In this document: one piece after another, positions 52,929 to 63,101 of the stretch
Layout of the letters: every line of letters starts with the position of its first letter
Position numbering within the stretch: the stretch's first letter is position 1
NCBI GenBank assembly: GCA_964628835.1
Contig: CAZVME010000003.1
Coordinates: 36,601 to 100,600 of the forward strand
Direction of reading: 5' to 3'
Source: JAAGZL01 sp964628835
GTDB lineage: Bacteria; Pseudomonadota; Gammaproteobacteria; Chromatiales; Chromatiaceae
Length of the DNA stretch: 64,000 nt
Notes under the pieces: generated by a model
Told to the model about the DNA's origin: nothing
Database searches by the model: none
What the model saw: the letters and a program-made list of their open reading frames with translations, nothing else
Made by a program: the position numbers and the translations under genes

Positions 52929-53740
52929 TACACCAATCCTCTCAGGGTCTCGGTTTTTCTCCTCACACCAGTTGTGGGAAGGGGGTTTTTCCAGGTAACG
53001 GCAAAACCGTTGGTGTAGCGCAGATCCACCTCTTTCAGCTCTCTCTTATCTGCCTGTAGCAACGGATAGATATTGTAAAAACGCGCCAACCTGTGTTCTA
53101 AATCCTTGCTGCCAAAACGCACCACAGCCCCATTATTCAGTTTCATGCTCCAGGCCCGGCGCTCATCCATCTTCATCTCTTTAATGGCCAGACCCATGGA
53201 GCCGAGGCGAATCTTTACCGACATGTAATACCGAGCCAGATCTTTCTCGCTTCCATCCGGCCCCGACAGCAGGGGGAAACCAGTTGGCACTGCCCCGGAC
53301 TTGGGTCGGAACACCTCTCCACGCACATTGAGCATGGCCTTTCCCTGCCATCTGGAGAGCGGTACATGCTCCTCCACCCAGAGTTGCAGGCTATCTGGCC
53401 ACACCCGCCTGACACTTACCTGGTCCACCCATGGCAAAGTACGAGCACGATCCCTGATAGCTGCCACATCCACTGTAAGAAACCCGCCTCTGGTTAGATC
53501 AGCCACGGCATGCTCCAGATCCTGGCGCTGCATATAGCGAAATTTTCCATCCGTCCGCACCACCTTAAGAGGCAACAATGCAGGATCAGTCACCACTACA
53601 GCTGTCCAGTAGAGACCGGCACCTACACCCGCCACCAGCAGCATCACCTTCAGCCACAGCCGCAGGGCCAACCACTGCTGTTCACGACGCTGGGCAGCAG
53701 CCTTGGTGGCGCGTACGCTGATTGTTGTCGATCTAGCCAT
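52928..53740 (-). CDS. ftsQ: Cell division protein FtsQ
   Basis: 270 residues from ATG 53740, which shares one base with the ddl stop (TGATG). An upstream start at 53776 would overlap ddl by 37 nt. A short basic cytoplasmic part is followed by one membrane helix (about 30-50). The periplasmic POTRA domain reads LKVVRTDGKFRYMQRQDLEH, and the beta domain contains WPDSLQLWVEEHVPLSRW. It links early and late divisome proteins through FtsB and FtsL. Confidence 0.93.
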   Translation of the reverse strand: MARSTTISVRATKAAAQRREQQWLALRLWLKVMLLVAGVGAGLYWTAVVVTDPALLPLKVVRTDGKFRYMQRQDLEHAVADLTRGGFLTVDVAAIRDRARTLPWVDQVSVRRVWPDSLQLWVEEHVPLSRWQGKAMLNVRGEVFRPKSGAVPTGFPLLSGPDGSEKDLARYYMSVKIRLGSMGLAIKEMKMDERRAWSMKLNNGAVVRFGSKDLEHRLARFYNIYPLLQADKRELKEVDLRYTNGFAVTWKNPLPTTGVRRKTETLRGLV

Positions 53741-54663
53741 CAAGCATGCTCCAGAGTAGTGGCCAGGATCTGCCACACCAGCTCATCAAAATCCAATCCC
53801 TGTTGTCTAGCCGCCATGGGCACCAGACTATGATCCGTCATTCCGGGTACTGTGTTTACCTCAATCAGCCAGGGCCGCAGCTCCGAATCCATCATCAGGT
53901 CCACCCGTCCCCAGCCACCGGCACCCACCGCCTTGAATGCAGCCAACGCCAGCTCCTGCAGCTCTCGCTCCTTCGCCGCATCCAGACCGCATGGGCAGTG
54001 GTATTTGGTGCTGTCAGAGCTGTATTTTGCCTCGTAGTCGTAGAAGGTGTGCGGTGTCTCCAGACGGATCAACGGCAGCGCCGCATCGGCCAGGATGGAG
54101 GCGGTGTACTCCTGACCAGTTATCCAGCACTCCACCATCACCTGGCTGTCATACTCTCTTGCTCCCAACCATGCCGCCCGCAGTTCATCGACATCAGATA
54201 CCTTGGCCATGCCGATACTGGAACCCTCATGCACCGGCTTTACCATCAGGGGAAATCCCAGCTCTGCAGCCGCCACCAGTTGCGTCTCTTCTCTCACCAA
54301 CAGGTACCCAGGTGTAGGCAGGGAGAGAGCACTCCACAACAGCTTGCAACGATACTTATCCATCCCCAGGGCCGAGCCCTGCACACCACTTCCGGTATAG
54401 GGCAGACCCAGGGTCTCCAGTCCGCCCTGGATCACTCCATCTTCACCACCACGTCCATGCAGTACGATAAACACCCGCTCAAAACCGCCATCCACCAGCT
54501 GTTGCAGCACATCCCTGCCTGCATCAATACCGTGGGCATCCACACCCTTACGCAGCAGACCATCCAGTACCGCCTGACCACTGCGCAGGGACACTTCACG
54601 TTCGGCCGACTGGCCTCCCATCAGTACCGCGACCTTGCCAAACTGTTCTGCCTGGATCGTCAT
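53740..54663 (-). CDS. ddl: D-alanine-D-alanine ligase
   Basis: 307 residues, ATP-grasp fold. VAVLMGGQSAEREVSLRSG at the N terminus, KPVHEGSSIGMAKV in the ATP site, and the metal-binding end WLIEVNTVPGMTDHSLVP. It makes D-Ala-D-Ala for the peptidoglycan stem peptide. The position within murC-murB-ddl-ftsQ fits ddlB. Start overlaps murB stop by 4 nt (ATGA). Confidence 0.97.
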   Translation of the reverse strand: MTIQAEQFGKVAVLMGGQSAEREVSLRSGQAVLDGLLRKGVDAHGIDAGRDVLQQLVDGGFERVFIVLHGRGGEDGVIQGGLETLGLPYTGSGVQGSALGMDKYRCKLLWSALSLPTPGYLLVREETQLVAAAELGFPLMVKPVHEGSSIGMAKVSDVDELRAAWLGAREYDSQVMVECWITGQEYTASILADAALPLIRLETPHTFYDYEAKYSSDSTKYHCPCGLDAAKERELQELALAAFKAVGAGGWGRVDLMMDSELRPWLIEVNTVPGMTDHSLVPMAARQQGLDFDELVWQILATTLEHA

Positions 54664-55553
54664 GCGGCCACCTCCTCACCCACGATGTGCACCTCGGATA
54701 TCAGATAAATGCCACTGGCGTTCGCCACCTGTTCACGCACCAGTTGCATCAACTGCTCAATCTCCGCCGCCTTGGCGCCACCGGTGTTGATGATAAAATT
54801 GGCATGTTTTTCAGATACACAGGCCTTGCCGACACAGGTGCCCTTCAGCCCGCTCTGCTCGATCAGACGTGCGGCATAATCACCCTCGGGGTTTCTGAAC
54901 ACTGAGCCACAACTTGGCAAACCGATGGGCTGACTGGATGCACGCTTTGCCAGCAACTTCTGGATCGCATTCATGGCCGCCTCGCCATCACCCGATTCCA
55001 GCTTGAGAATTGCAGCGAGGAACCACTCCCCCTCGGCACCTTTGACCCTGCGGTAGCCAATCTCAAAATCTTCCGGTTTCCGTAGCCGCACCTTACCGTT
55101 GCGATCCACCGTCTCCACCTGCTCCACCCACTCCCAGGTCTCACCGCCAAAGGCGCCGGCGTTCATGCTCAGAGCACCACCCAAGGTGCCAGGAATACCG
55201 GCCAGAAACTCAACTCCACACAGACCGTCATGGGCGGTGAAGCGCGCCAGCTTGGCGCTAGACACCCCGGCCTCAGCCCGCACTCTGGAACCGCCAAGTA
55301 TCTCGATCTTGTCCAACTGACCACGGGTCAGGATCACAGTGCCGTCGAAACCGCCGTCGCGCACCAGCAGGTTGCTGCCCAGACCCAACCACAACAGCGG
55401 CTCATCCGCCGGCATGGATTGCAGAAACTGCACCAGATCATCGCTGTCCGCAGGGCGATAGAAGCGACGCGCAGGACCACCCACCCGCCAGGTGGTATAC
55501 CCGGAAAGCGGTTCGTCATACAGCATCTCACCCCTGTAGGCAGCGTGTTGCAT
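54660..55553 (-). CDS. murB: UDP-N-acetylenolpyruvoylglucosamine reductase
   Basis: 297 residues. FAD-binding parts LLWLGLGSNLLVRDGGFDG and GIPGTLGGALSMNAGAFGGE, active Ser in SCGSVFRNPEGDYAARLIE and a C-terminal Glu in GIYLISEVHIVGEE. It reduces the enolpyruvyl group to make UDP-MurNAc. The short type II form without the extra 40 residues of E. coli MurB. 2 nt after murC. Confidence 0.97.
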   Translation of the reverse strand: MQHAAYRGEMLYDEPLSGYTTWRVGGPARRFYRPADSDDLVQFLQSMPADEPLLWLGLGSNLLVRDGGFDGTVILTRGQLDKIEILGGSRVRAEAGVSSAKLARFTAHDGLCGVEFLAGIPGTLGGALSMNAGAFGGETWEWVEQVETVDRNGKVRLRKPEDFEIGYRRVKGAEGEWFLAAILKLESGDGEAAMNAIQKLLAKRASSQPIGLPSCGSVFRNPEGDYAARLIEQSGLKGTCVGKACVSEKHANFIINTGGAKAAEIEQLMQLVREQVANASGIYLISEVHIVGEEVAA

Positions 55554-55555
55554 AA

Positions 55556-57007
55556 TCAGTCATCATCTCCCGTTGCGGTGCAGAGCAATTCCGGCATGTT
55601 TGCCGCCATGGCCCCGATATCACCCGCGCCCATCATGGCCACCACATCACCGTCCTGAACCAGGCCCGCCAGCAGCTCAGGCAGGTCGCCGAGTGGATCC
55701 ACAAAGATCGGATCCACCTGACCCCGGGTGCGAATGGCGCGGCTCAGGGCACGCCCATCAGCCCCGGCAATGGGTGTCTCTCCGGCAGCGTACACCTCGG
55801 TCAGAACCAACACGTCCACCTGTGACAGCACCTGGGTAAAATCATCGAACTGCTCCTGGGTGCGGGTGTAACGATGGGGCTGGAATGCCAGCACCAACCT
55901 ACGTTCCGGCCAACCCTCACGGATAGCTGCGATGGTGGCGGCCACCTCACGCGGATGGTGTCCGTAGTCATCTACCAGCATCACTTCACCGTTAGCGATG
56001 CGACAGCCATCACTCACCTGGAAGCGGCGACCGATCCCCTCAAACTTCTCCAGGGCCAGGCCAATGGAGGCGTCATCCACCCCCAGATCCCGCGCCACAG
56101 CAATAGCGGCCAGGGCGTTCAATACGTTGTGGCGTCCGGGCATATTCAAGGTCAGTGACAGTTCACTTCCATCTGCGGCAAAACGTACAGAAAAATGGGT
56201 TTGCAGCCCCTCCTGCCGGACATCAAACGCCCTCAGGTCTGCATCTTTGTGGAAGCCGTAAGTGAATATGGGACGCGCCAGTTGTGGCAGCAGCCCCCTG
56301 ATCTCATCATCGTCGATGCAGAGCACCGCCTGCCCGTAGAACGGGAGGTGATGCAGAAATTCAATAAAGGTTTGGCGCAGACGGTCAAAGTCACCACCGT
56401 AGGTGGTCATGTGGTCGGCATCTATATTGGTTACCACCGCCATGGTTGGTTGCAGATAGAGGAATGAGGCGTCGCTCTCATCCGCCTCCGCCACCAGGTA
56501 CTCACCGGTTCCCAGCCGGGCATTGGTGCCAGCGCTATTCAGTCGCCCACCAATAACGAAGGTTGGATCCAAACCACCCTCCGCCAACAGGCTGGCCACC
56601 AGACTAGTGGTGGTGGTCTTGCCGTGGGTGCCAGCCACCGCGATGCCAAAGCGAAAACGCATCAGCTCTGCCAGCATCTCAGCGCGCGGCACCACCGGAA
56701 TACGTTCTGCCCGGGCTGCCGCAACTTCCGGGTTGTCTTCCTTCACCGCACTGGAAATTACTACTGCGTCTGCGCCACTGATATTCTCAGCACGATGACC
56801 TATAACCACCTCAGCGCCCTGAACCCGCAACTGCTTGACCACCGGGCCAGACTTTTGATCTGAACCGGAGATGCGATAACCAAGATTCAGCATCACCTCG
56901 GCAATACCGCTCATACCGGCGCCACCAATACCGACAAAATGGATATGGCGCATACGCCCCATAGCCTCGGCCGCGTGGCGTAGCTGATTGGTGTTTGGTT
57001 GGTTCAT
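55556..57007 (-). CDS. murC: UDP-N-acetylmuramate-L-alanine ligase
   Basis: 483 residues. N-terminal Rossmann part HFVGIGGAGMSGIAEVML and ATP loop AVAGTHGKTTTTSLVAS; central metal site VAEADESDASFL; C-terminal DDYGHHPREVAATIAA. It adds L-Ala to UDP-MurNAc as the first stem residue. Start overlaps murG stop by 4 nt. Confidence 0.98.
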   Translation of the reverse strand: MNQPNTNQLRHAAEAMGRMRHIHFVGIGGAGMSGIAEVMLNLGYRISGSDQKSGPVVKQLRVQGAEVVIGHRAENISGADAVVISSAVKEDNPEVAAARAERIPVVPRAEMLAELMRFRFGIAVAGTHGKTTTTSLVASLLAEGGLDPTFVIGGRLNSAGTNARLGTGEYLVAEADESDASFLYLQPTMAVVTNIDADHMTTYGGDFDRLRQTFIEFLHHLPFYGQAVLCIDDDEIRGLLPQLARPIFTYGFHKDADLRAFDVRQEGLQTHFSVRFAADGSELSLTLNMPGRHNVLNALAAIAVARDLGVDDASIGLALEKFEGIGRRFQVSDGCRIANGEVMLVDDYGHHPREVAATIAAIREGWPERRLVLAFQPHRYTRTQEQFDDFTQVLSQVDVLVLTEVYAAGETPIAGADGRALSRAIRTRGQVDPIFVDPLGDLPELLAGLVQDGDVVAMMGAGDIGAMAANMPELLCTATGDDD

Positions 57008-58083
57008 TGCAGCTGTATCTCCTCACAGATGTCGGCAACATCCATGGTCGCCATTGGTTTAGCCAGGTTGCGTGCAGTCTGCGCCATCTGTAACAGCCTG
57101 CCCCGATCACCCATTAATTGTTTCAGCATACTGGACAGTCCCTCCGGATCCAGCTCCGACTGCGGCAGCAACATGGCCGCACCCGAGTCGGTCAGGTAGT
57201 TGGCATTCAGGGTCTGGTGGTCATCCACCGCGTGGGGATATGGCACCAGCACCGAGCCCACCCCGGCCGCAGCCAGTTCAGATACAGTGAGCGCCCCAGC
57301 CCGGCATATAACCAGATCCGACCAAGCGTAGGCCTCGGCCATATCGGATATAAACGGGACCACATCGGCATCCACTCCAATCGCATTGTATGCCGCAGCA
57401 GTCGCCTCTTCCTTGCCGGCCCCAGCCTGATGCTGCACCAGAAACTGGATAGAAAAATCTGTCTGGCCCAGGGCCTCAGGGACCGTCTGGTTCAGGGCCT
57501 GCGCCCCCTGCGAACCCCCAAGCACCAGCAGGCGAACAGGGTCTGTTCTGGACTCCATCCTGCGAGCCGGATCCGGCAACTGCCAGATATCAGCGCGCAC
57601 CGGATTACCCACCAGCGCCACCTTCCTGACAACACCAAAGCTGCCGGGAAATGATTCGAGGACACGATTTGCGATACGCGCCAGCAGCCGATTAGTCATA
57701 CCTGGTATGGCATTCTGTTCATGGATAACCAGGGGAATCCGCAGCATCCTGGCCATCACCCCACCCGGCCCGGTCACAAAACCACCCATACCGAGAACCA
57801 CCGTGGGTCGGCAGCGTCGCAACACATCGAAGGCCTGCCACAGGGCCAACAGCAGCATGAACGGGGCCTTGAGCCAACCCAACAAACCGTTGCCGCGCAG
57901 ACCGCGAATGGTGATGCACTCCATGCAAAAGCCAGCATCCGGCACCACCCGTTCTTCAAACCCGCCCACCGATCCCAGCCACACTACATCCAGACCACGA
58001 CTGCGCAGCTCCGTAGCCACTGCCAGGGCAGGAAAAACATGTCCGCCGGTGCCACCGGCCATGATCATTATCCGTGAGCCCAT
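57004..58083 (-). CDS. murG: UDP-GlcNAc:lipid I GlcNAc transferase MurG
   Basis: 359 residues, GT-B fold. IMAGGTGGHVFPALAVATEL (lipid I side), GMGGFVTGPGGVMA, LLVLGGSQGAQALNQTVP and the donor site CRAGALTVSELAAAGVGSVL. It converts lipid I to lipid II on the inner face of the membrane. Its first codons overlap ftsW by 16 nt. Confidence 0.98.
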   Translation of the reverse strand: MGSRIMIMAGGTGGHVFPALAVATELRSRGLDVVWLGSVGGFEERVVPDAGFCMECITIRGLRGNGLLGWLKAPFMLLLALWQAFDVLRRCRPTVVLGMGGFVTGPGGVMARMLRIPLVIHEQNAIPGMTNRLLARIANRVLESFPGSFGVVRKVALVGNPVRADIWQLPDPARRMESRTDPVRLLVLGGSQGAQALNQTVPEALGQTDFSIQFLVQHQAGAGKEEATAAAYNAIGVDADVVPFISDMAEAYAWSDLVICRAGALTVSELAAAGVGSVLVPYPHAVDDHQTLNANYLTDSGAAMLLPQSELDPEGLSSMLKQLMGDRGRLLQMAQTARNLAKPMATMDVADICEEIQLQ

Positions 58084-59252
58084 CGCAATTTATCTCCGTT
58101 GGAGGATGATTCATGTTGCCGGTTCTCATAATCAATGCGAACCAGAATCGAGATCACCATGCAGGCCACAATAATGCTGTTGCCGCCATAACTCATGAGT
58201 GGCAGCGTCAGCCCCTTGGTCGGCAACAGACCGACATTTACCCCTATGTTTATGAAGGCCTGCACACCCATCCACAGACCAAATCCTTGCGCCATGTAGG
58301 AGGCAAAACGCAGTTGCAACTGCTCTGCCTTGGCTCCAATTGCAAACGCCCTCCATACAATCACCGTAAACAGGGCGATCACCAGCAGGGTACCCATTAG
58401 TCCCAACTCTTCACCGATCACCGCCATCAGAAAATCTGTGTGCGCTTCCGGCAGATAGAACAACTTCTGAATCCCATTGCCCAGACCCACCCCAAACCAC
58501 TCGCCGCGACCAAATGCGATCAAGGCCTGCGCCAGCTGATAGCCGCTGTTCTGCACATCGGCCCAGGGGTCGAGAAAGGTGGTTACCCGTTGCAGTCGAT
58601 AAGGTGAAAATATCACCAGAGTAAACAGGGCTGACCCGGCCAGGGCGATCAGAATCAGAAACTGCCACACCGGAACCCCACCCAGAAACAACATCCCCAA
58701 CGCGGTAACCAGAAGCACTGTAGTAGTCCCGAAATCAGGCTGGATCATGATCAGGGTACTGGCAAGTACCAGCAGAATCATCGGCTTGATAAAGCCCCAC
58801 ACCGTATGGGTGACCTCCAACTGCCGACGCACCAGGTAGCCCGCGATATACACCACCAGAAACAGCTTCATAAACTCAGAACTTTGCAGGCTGAACGGGC
58901 CGATAGGTATCCATCTGGTGGCACCATTCACCTCTTTTCCCAGCCCGGGCAACAGAACCAGCAGCAGCAGGAACAGCCCAAACAGATAGAGCGCCGCTCC
59001 CATCTTCTGCAACTGTTTCACCGGAATCTGAAACAGCACCAGAGCAGCAACCAGACCTATACCCATTGCAATCAGGTGTCGCATCACAAAGTAGAAGGGG
59101 GCAGCACCGATACGATGCAGCGAGGCCGAGGCCACCATCACCAGACCCAACCCCAGCAGGGCGCAGGCTGCGGTGATCAGGTAGTAGTCCAGCTCTGGGA
59201 GCTGAATGTTAACCCTCTCAGAGGTGGCTTGAGTACGGACGGCGATACTCAT
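58068..59252 (-). CDS. ftsW: Septal peptidoglycan polymerase FtsW
   Basis: 394 residues, SEDS family with about ten membrane helices. GATRWIPIGPFSLQSSEFMK, MIQPDFGTTTVLLVTALGML, EAHTDFLMAVIGEELGLMG and LTLPLMSYGGNSIIVACM are the family marks. It polymerises lipid II at the septum with FtsI. Start overlaps murD stop by 4 nt. Confidence 0.97.
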   Translation of the reverse strand: MSIAVRTQATSERVNIQLPELDYYLITAACALLGLGLVMVASASLHRIGAAPFYFVMRHLIAMGIGLVAALVLFQIPVKQLQKMGAALYLFGLFLLLLVLLPGLGKEVNGATRWIPIGPFSLQSSEFMKLFLVVYIAGYLVRRQLEVTHTVWGFIKPMILLVLASTLIMIQPDFGTTTVLLVTALGMLFLGGVPVWQFLILIALAGSALFTLVIFSPYRLQRVTTFLDPWADVQNSGYQLAQALIAFGRGEWFGVGLGNGIQKLFYLPEAHTDFLMAVIGEELGLMGTLLVIALFTVIVWRAFAIGAKAEQLQLRFASYMAQGFGLWMGVQAFINIGVNVGLLPTKGLTLPLMSYGGNSIIVACMVISILVRIDYENRQHESSSNGDKLRWAHG

Positions 59253-60595
59253 GACAGCAGCTCCGTAACGGCATCCATAAACACCTGACCCCGTTGTTCA
59301 TAACCGCTAAACATATCGAAACTGGCGCAGGCGGGTGACAGCAGCACCCGATCACCGGCCATAGCCTGTGTAGCGGCAATGGCCACCGCCTCTTCCATGG
59401 ATGCGGCATGTAACACAGGAACGGTTCCCACTAATGCCTGCTCTATGACCGGCGCATCCCGACCAATCAGCACCACGGTGCGGGCCGTCTGCTGCACCAC
59501 CGGTGCCAGCGCAGAGAAGTCTGCACCCTTGGAGTCACCACCGGCAATCAACAGGGTCTTACCCGCCTCATCAAACCCCTGCAGGGCCGCAATGCAGGCC
59601 CCCACATTGGTGCCCTTGGAGTCGTTGTACCAGCGCACACCTGCATGTTCCGCCACAAACTGAGTGCGATGAGGCAGACCTCGAAACTGCTTCAGGGTAT
59701 CCAGCATGGCACTATCTGACAGACCCATGGCGCTGCCCAGGGCCAGGGCCGCCAAGGCATTGCTCAGATTGTGCCGCCCCGGCATCAGCAGTTCTGCCGC
59801 CGGTATAAGGGCGCGCTGCTCGTAACAGATCCACTCCACATCATCTATCCGGCACAATCCGAAACAGTTCTTTCCAGACTCACCCAGGGTGTACAGCAGG
59901 TCACTCTCGTGCCCATTGCGCATGGCCACCACCCTGGGATCATCCAGATTGAAGATGCCTATTTCGGTCTGATTGTAGATGTCTGACTTGACCCGGGCAT
60001 AGGCATCCACACCGGAGTAGCGGTCCATATGGTCAGAGGAGATATTTAACACCACTGCGGCCTTGCTACGCAGGGTTTTTGTGGTCTCAAGTTGAAAGCT
60101 GGAGAGCTCCAGCACATACAGTTCTGCATCATGGCCCAGCAGATCCAGGGCTGGCTCTCCCAGGTTGCCACCAATCTTGGTACGCACACCCGCCTGCACC
60201 GCCATGGCTCCCACCAGCGTGGTAACGGTACTCTTGCCGTTAGAACCGGTGATGGCAATCACCGGGGCATCCACCGCCTGGGCAAACAGTTCAATATCCC
60301 CCACCACCGGCACACCACGCTCCATGGCCTGCTGGATCAACGGCTCCGATACCGGGACTCCAGGTGACACCACCAGCCGTTCTGCCGCATCAAACACCGA
60401 GGCGTCAAAACCACCCAGAAACAGCGCCAGATCGGGCAGTTCTGACTTCATGGCCTCCAGCCCTGGCGGCTGCTCTCTAGTGTCAGTGATTGCCACTGGT
60501 ATGCCTTGGGCCGACAGATAACGCGCACAGGAGAGCCCGGTCTTGCCCAGACCGACAATCAGAGTCTTGTACTCCTTTACCCCCTCCTGTTGCAT
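59249..60595 (-). CDS. murD: UDP-N-acetylmuramoyl-L-alanine:D-glutamate ligase
   Basis: 448 residues from ATG 60595, which has a GAGGGGGG tract a few bases upstream and puts VGLGKTGLSCARYL close to the N terminus as in the family. An ATG at 60628 would add 11 residues and has only a distant AGGA. ATP loop AITGSNGKSTVTTLVGA, central LELSSFQLETT and C-terminal VRWYNDSKGTNVGAC and LSPACASFDMFSGYEQRG. It adds D-Glu to UDP-MurNAc-L-Ala. Confidence 0.95.
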   Translation of the reverse strand: MQQEGVKEYKTLIVGLGKTGLSCARYLSAQGIPVAITDTREQPPGLEAMKSELPDLALFLGGFDASVFDAAERLVVSPGVPVSEPLIQQAMERGVPVVGDIELFAQAVDAPVIAITGSNGKSTVTTLVGAMAVQAGVRTKIGGNLGEPALDLLGHDAELYVLELSSFQLETTKTLRSKAAVVLNISSDHMDRYSGVDAYARVKSDIYNQTEIGIFNLDDPRVVAMRNGHESDLLYTLGESGKNCFGLCRIDDVEWICYEQRALIPAAELLMPGRHNLSNALAALALGSAMGLSDSAMLDTLKQFRGLPHRTQFVAEHAGVRWYNDSKGTNVGACIAALQGFDEAGKTLLIAGGDSKGADFSALAPVVQQTARTVVLIGRDAPVIEQALVGTVPVLHAASMEEAVAIAATQAMAGDRVLLSPACASFDMFSGYEQRGQVFMDAVTELLS

Positions 60596-60643
60596 CTGCC
60601 CCCCCTCGGTTGATACTGCACAGTTCATACTTGCTGTCGCTTC

Positions 60644-61726
60644 CTAGCGAATCTTCAGACTGGCCAGTCCAATCAGCACCAGAATTACCGTAATAATCCA
60701 GAACCGGACGATAACCCTTGGCTCCGGCCAACCCTTGAGCTCAAAATGATGATGCAGTGGCGCCATGCGAAAGATGCGACGACCGGTGAGCTTGTATGAC
60801 CCGACCTGCAGAATCACCGACACCGTCTCCATCACAAACACACCACCCATAATCAGCAGTACCAGTTCATGGCGCGCCACCACCGCCACCACACCCAGGG
60901 CAGCTCCCAGCGCCAGCGCCCCCACATCACCCATGAACACCTGGGCCGGGTAGGCGTTAAACCAGAGAAAACCTAGTCCTGAGCCCACCAGGGCCCCACA
61001 GAAGATAACCACCTCACCCAATCCAGGCAGGTATGGAATCAATAGGTAATTTGAGATAACAGCATTACCAGATACATAGACAAAGATACCCAATGCACCG
61101 GCCACCAAAACGGTTGGCATGATGGCCAGACCATCCAGGCCATCGGTGAGATTCACCGCATTACTGGTACCCACGATGACGAAATAGCTCAGGACCACAA
61201 ACCATGGCCCCATATCAATTACCACATCCTTCATAAACGGAATAATCAACTGGGTCTCGGCCGGTTGCTCGGAGGTAAAATAGAGAAACAGGGCCGCACC
61301 CAACCCCACCAGGGACTGGAACAGATATTTGTAGCGCGCCGCCAGACCCTTGGGATTGTTCAGGGCCAGTTTTTTGTAATCGTCATAGAAGCCGATGGCA
61401 CCGAACAGCAGGGTCACCAGCAACACCACCCAGACGTAGCGGTTGCCCAGATCGGACCAGAGCAGTGTACTCACACTTATGGCCACCAACAGCAGAGCCC
61501 CACCCATGGTGGGAGTACCGGCCTTGGAGAGATGGCTCTGGGGCCCATCTTCTCGCACGGTCTGCCCAATCTGATGAAAACTGAGTTTGCGGATCATCAC
61601 CGGACCAACCATAAAAGAGATAATCAGAGCGGTGAGCGCACCCAGAATTGCCCGCAGGGTCAGATACTGGAATACGTTGAACCCCGCATCGAATTGAGCC
61701 AGATATTCAACCAGATACAGCAACAT
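60644..61726 (-). CDS. mraY: Phospho-MurNAc-pentapeptide transferase MraY
   Basis: 360 residues, ten membrane helices. AGTPTMGGALLLVAISVSTL, the catalytic acidic pair FYDDYKKL, NLTDGLDGLAIMP and NAYPAQVFMGDVGALALG are the family motifs. The HHHFE loop reads APLHHHFELKGWPE. It moves phospho-MurNAc-pentapeptide to undecaprenyl phosphate, giving lipid I. One base after murF. Confidence 0.98.
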   Translation of the reverse strand: MLLYLVEYLAQFDAGFNVFQYLTLRAILGALTALIISFMVGPVMIRKLSFHQIGQTVREDGPQSHLSKAGTPTMGGALLLVAISVSTLLWSDLGNRYVWVVLLVTLLFGAIGFYDDYKKLALNNPKGLAARYKYLFQSLVGLGAALFLYFTSEQPAETQLIIPFMKDVVIDMGPWFVVLSYFVIVGTSNAVNLTDGLDGLAIMPTVLVAGALGIFVYVSGNAVISNYLLIPYLPGLGEVVIFCGALVGSGLGFLWFNAYPAQVFMGDVGALALGAALGVVAVVARHELVLLIMGGVFVMETVSVILQVGSYKLTGRRIFRMAPLHHHFELKGWPEPRVIVRFWIITVILVLIGLASLKIR

Positions 61727-61727
61727 A

Positions 61728-63101
61728 TCAGCTCCCCTCCCTACTGCTGAGTGCGTGGACCACGATCTCCATGGCCGCCTTGCGTGAACCCTTTACCAAA
61801 ACCATATCCCCTGACCTCAATTCATTACCCAATTTTTTTATTATCTGTTCATTGCTCTGGAAGCCATTGCCCCCAGTTCCAAAGGAGTTCACGGCAGCAC
61901 TCGCGGCGCCCACCGCATACAGATGTTCAATTCCGGCTGCACTGGCCAACTCTCCCAACTGCTGATAGATCCGTTCCACCCCCTCTCCCAGCTCCGCCAG
62001 CTCTCCCAGTACCAGGAAACGCCGCCCTGACGCCTGGCCGATACCGGCCAGGACGTCGATGGCGGCAGCCACCGAGTCGGGATTGGCGTTGTAGCTGTCA
62101 TCAATGAGATAAACCCCATCCCGACCCATTAACGGACAGAGTCTGCCTGCCACCGGCCTGATCTCGGCCAGACCCTTACAGATCTGTTCTTCTGTAGCTT
62201 CCATCAGGCTGGCCACAGCGATGGCGGCCAGGGCATTTTTGCAGTTGTGCCGCCCCGCCAGACCCAGCTCCACCTCAAACTCACCAGTCGGAGTCTTGAC
62301 CCTGAAGCAGTTATAAAACCCGTCTGAGCGCCACTCTGAGCGCAAGTCATGTTCGGAGGTGGAGACATCGGCCGCCGGATCAAATCCGAAGCTCAAGGTG
62401 GGCCTGGAACCAGCCAGCTCCCGCCACAGCCCGGCCCACTCATCATCAGCATTCAGCACCAGGGTTCCATCCTGACCCAGCCCCTGCACGATCTCGCCCT
62501 TGGCCCGCGCCACCCCCTCCACGCTGCCAAAGCCTTCCAGATGCGCCCGGCCGGCATTGGTTATCAGGGCCACGTCAGGAGAGGCGATCCTGCTCAGGGT
62601 CTCTATCTCACCCGGGTGATTGGCACCCATCTCCACCACTGCGAACTCCTGCTCCTGGATCCGCAGCAGGGTGAGTGGCAGACCGATCTCATTGTTCAGA
62701 TTTCCTTGGGTGGCCAGAACACTGCCTTTCTGCACCAGGATGGCAGCCAGCATCTCTTTCACTGTGGTCTTGCCGTTACTGCCGGTGACCGCCGCCACCC
62801 GAGAGCCACTCCTGGCCCTCCAGGCCGAGGCCAGTTGCCACAGCCCCTTCAGGGTATCCGCCACCTGCACACAGGAGAGAGTGGTATCCAGCTCCTGCTG
62901 CACCATGGCCCCGGCAGCGCCACTCTGCTCTGCCTGGGAGATATAGTCATGTCCGTCAAAATTTGGTCCGCTCAGGGCCACAAACAGCTGCCCCGGCTGT
63001 AGATTCCGGCTGTCGGTACTCACCGTGGAGAAGCTGGCATCAGACCCCACAAGCTGTCCGTTCAGGATGTTTGCCGACTCGGAGAGGGTGAAGCTGATCA
63101 T
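61728..63101 (-). CDS. murF: UDP-MurNAc-tripeptide:D-Ala-D-Ala ligase MurF
   Basis: 457 residues. Substrate region STDSRNLQPGQLFVALSGPN, ATP loop AVTGSNGKTTVKEMLAAIL, VVEMGANHPGEIETL and YLIDDSYNANPDSVAAAID. It adds D-Ala-D-Ala to complete the stem pentapeptide. Start overlaps murE stop by 4 nt. Confidence 0.98.
   Translation of the reverse strand: MISFTLSESANILNGQLVGSDASFSTVSTDSRNLQPGQLFVALSGPNFDGHDYISQAEQSGAAGAMVQQELDTTLSCVQVADTLKGLWQLASAWRARSGSRVAAVTGSNGKTTVKEMLAAILVQKGSVLATQGNLNNEIGLPLTLLRIQEQEFAVVEMGANHPGEIETLSRIASPDVALITNAGRAHLEGFGSVEGVARAKGEIVQGLGQDGTLVLNADDEWAGLWRELAGSRPTLSFGFDPAADVSTSEHDLRSEWRSDGFYNCFRVKTPTGEFEVELGLAGRHNCKNALAAIAVASLMEATEEQICKGLAEIRPVAGRLCPLMGRDGVYLIDDSYNANPDSVAAAIDVLAGIGQASGRRFLVLGELAELGEGVERIYQQLGELASAAGIEHLYAVGAASAAVNSFGTGGNGFQSNEQIIKKLGNELRSGDMVLVKGSRKAAMEIVVHALSSREGS

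Noticed and set aside
53746..54708. Open frame of 320 codons opposite ddl
   Set aside because: Antisense shadow; composition is His/Gln/Leu-rich without domain marks.
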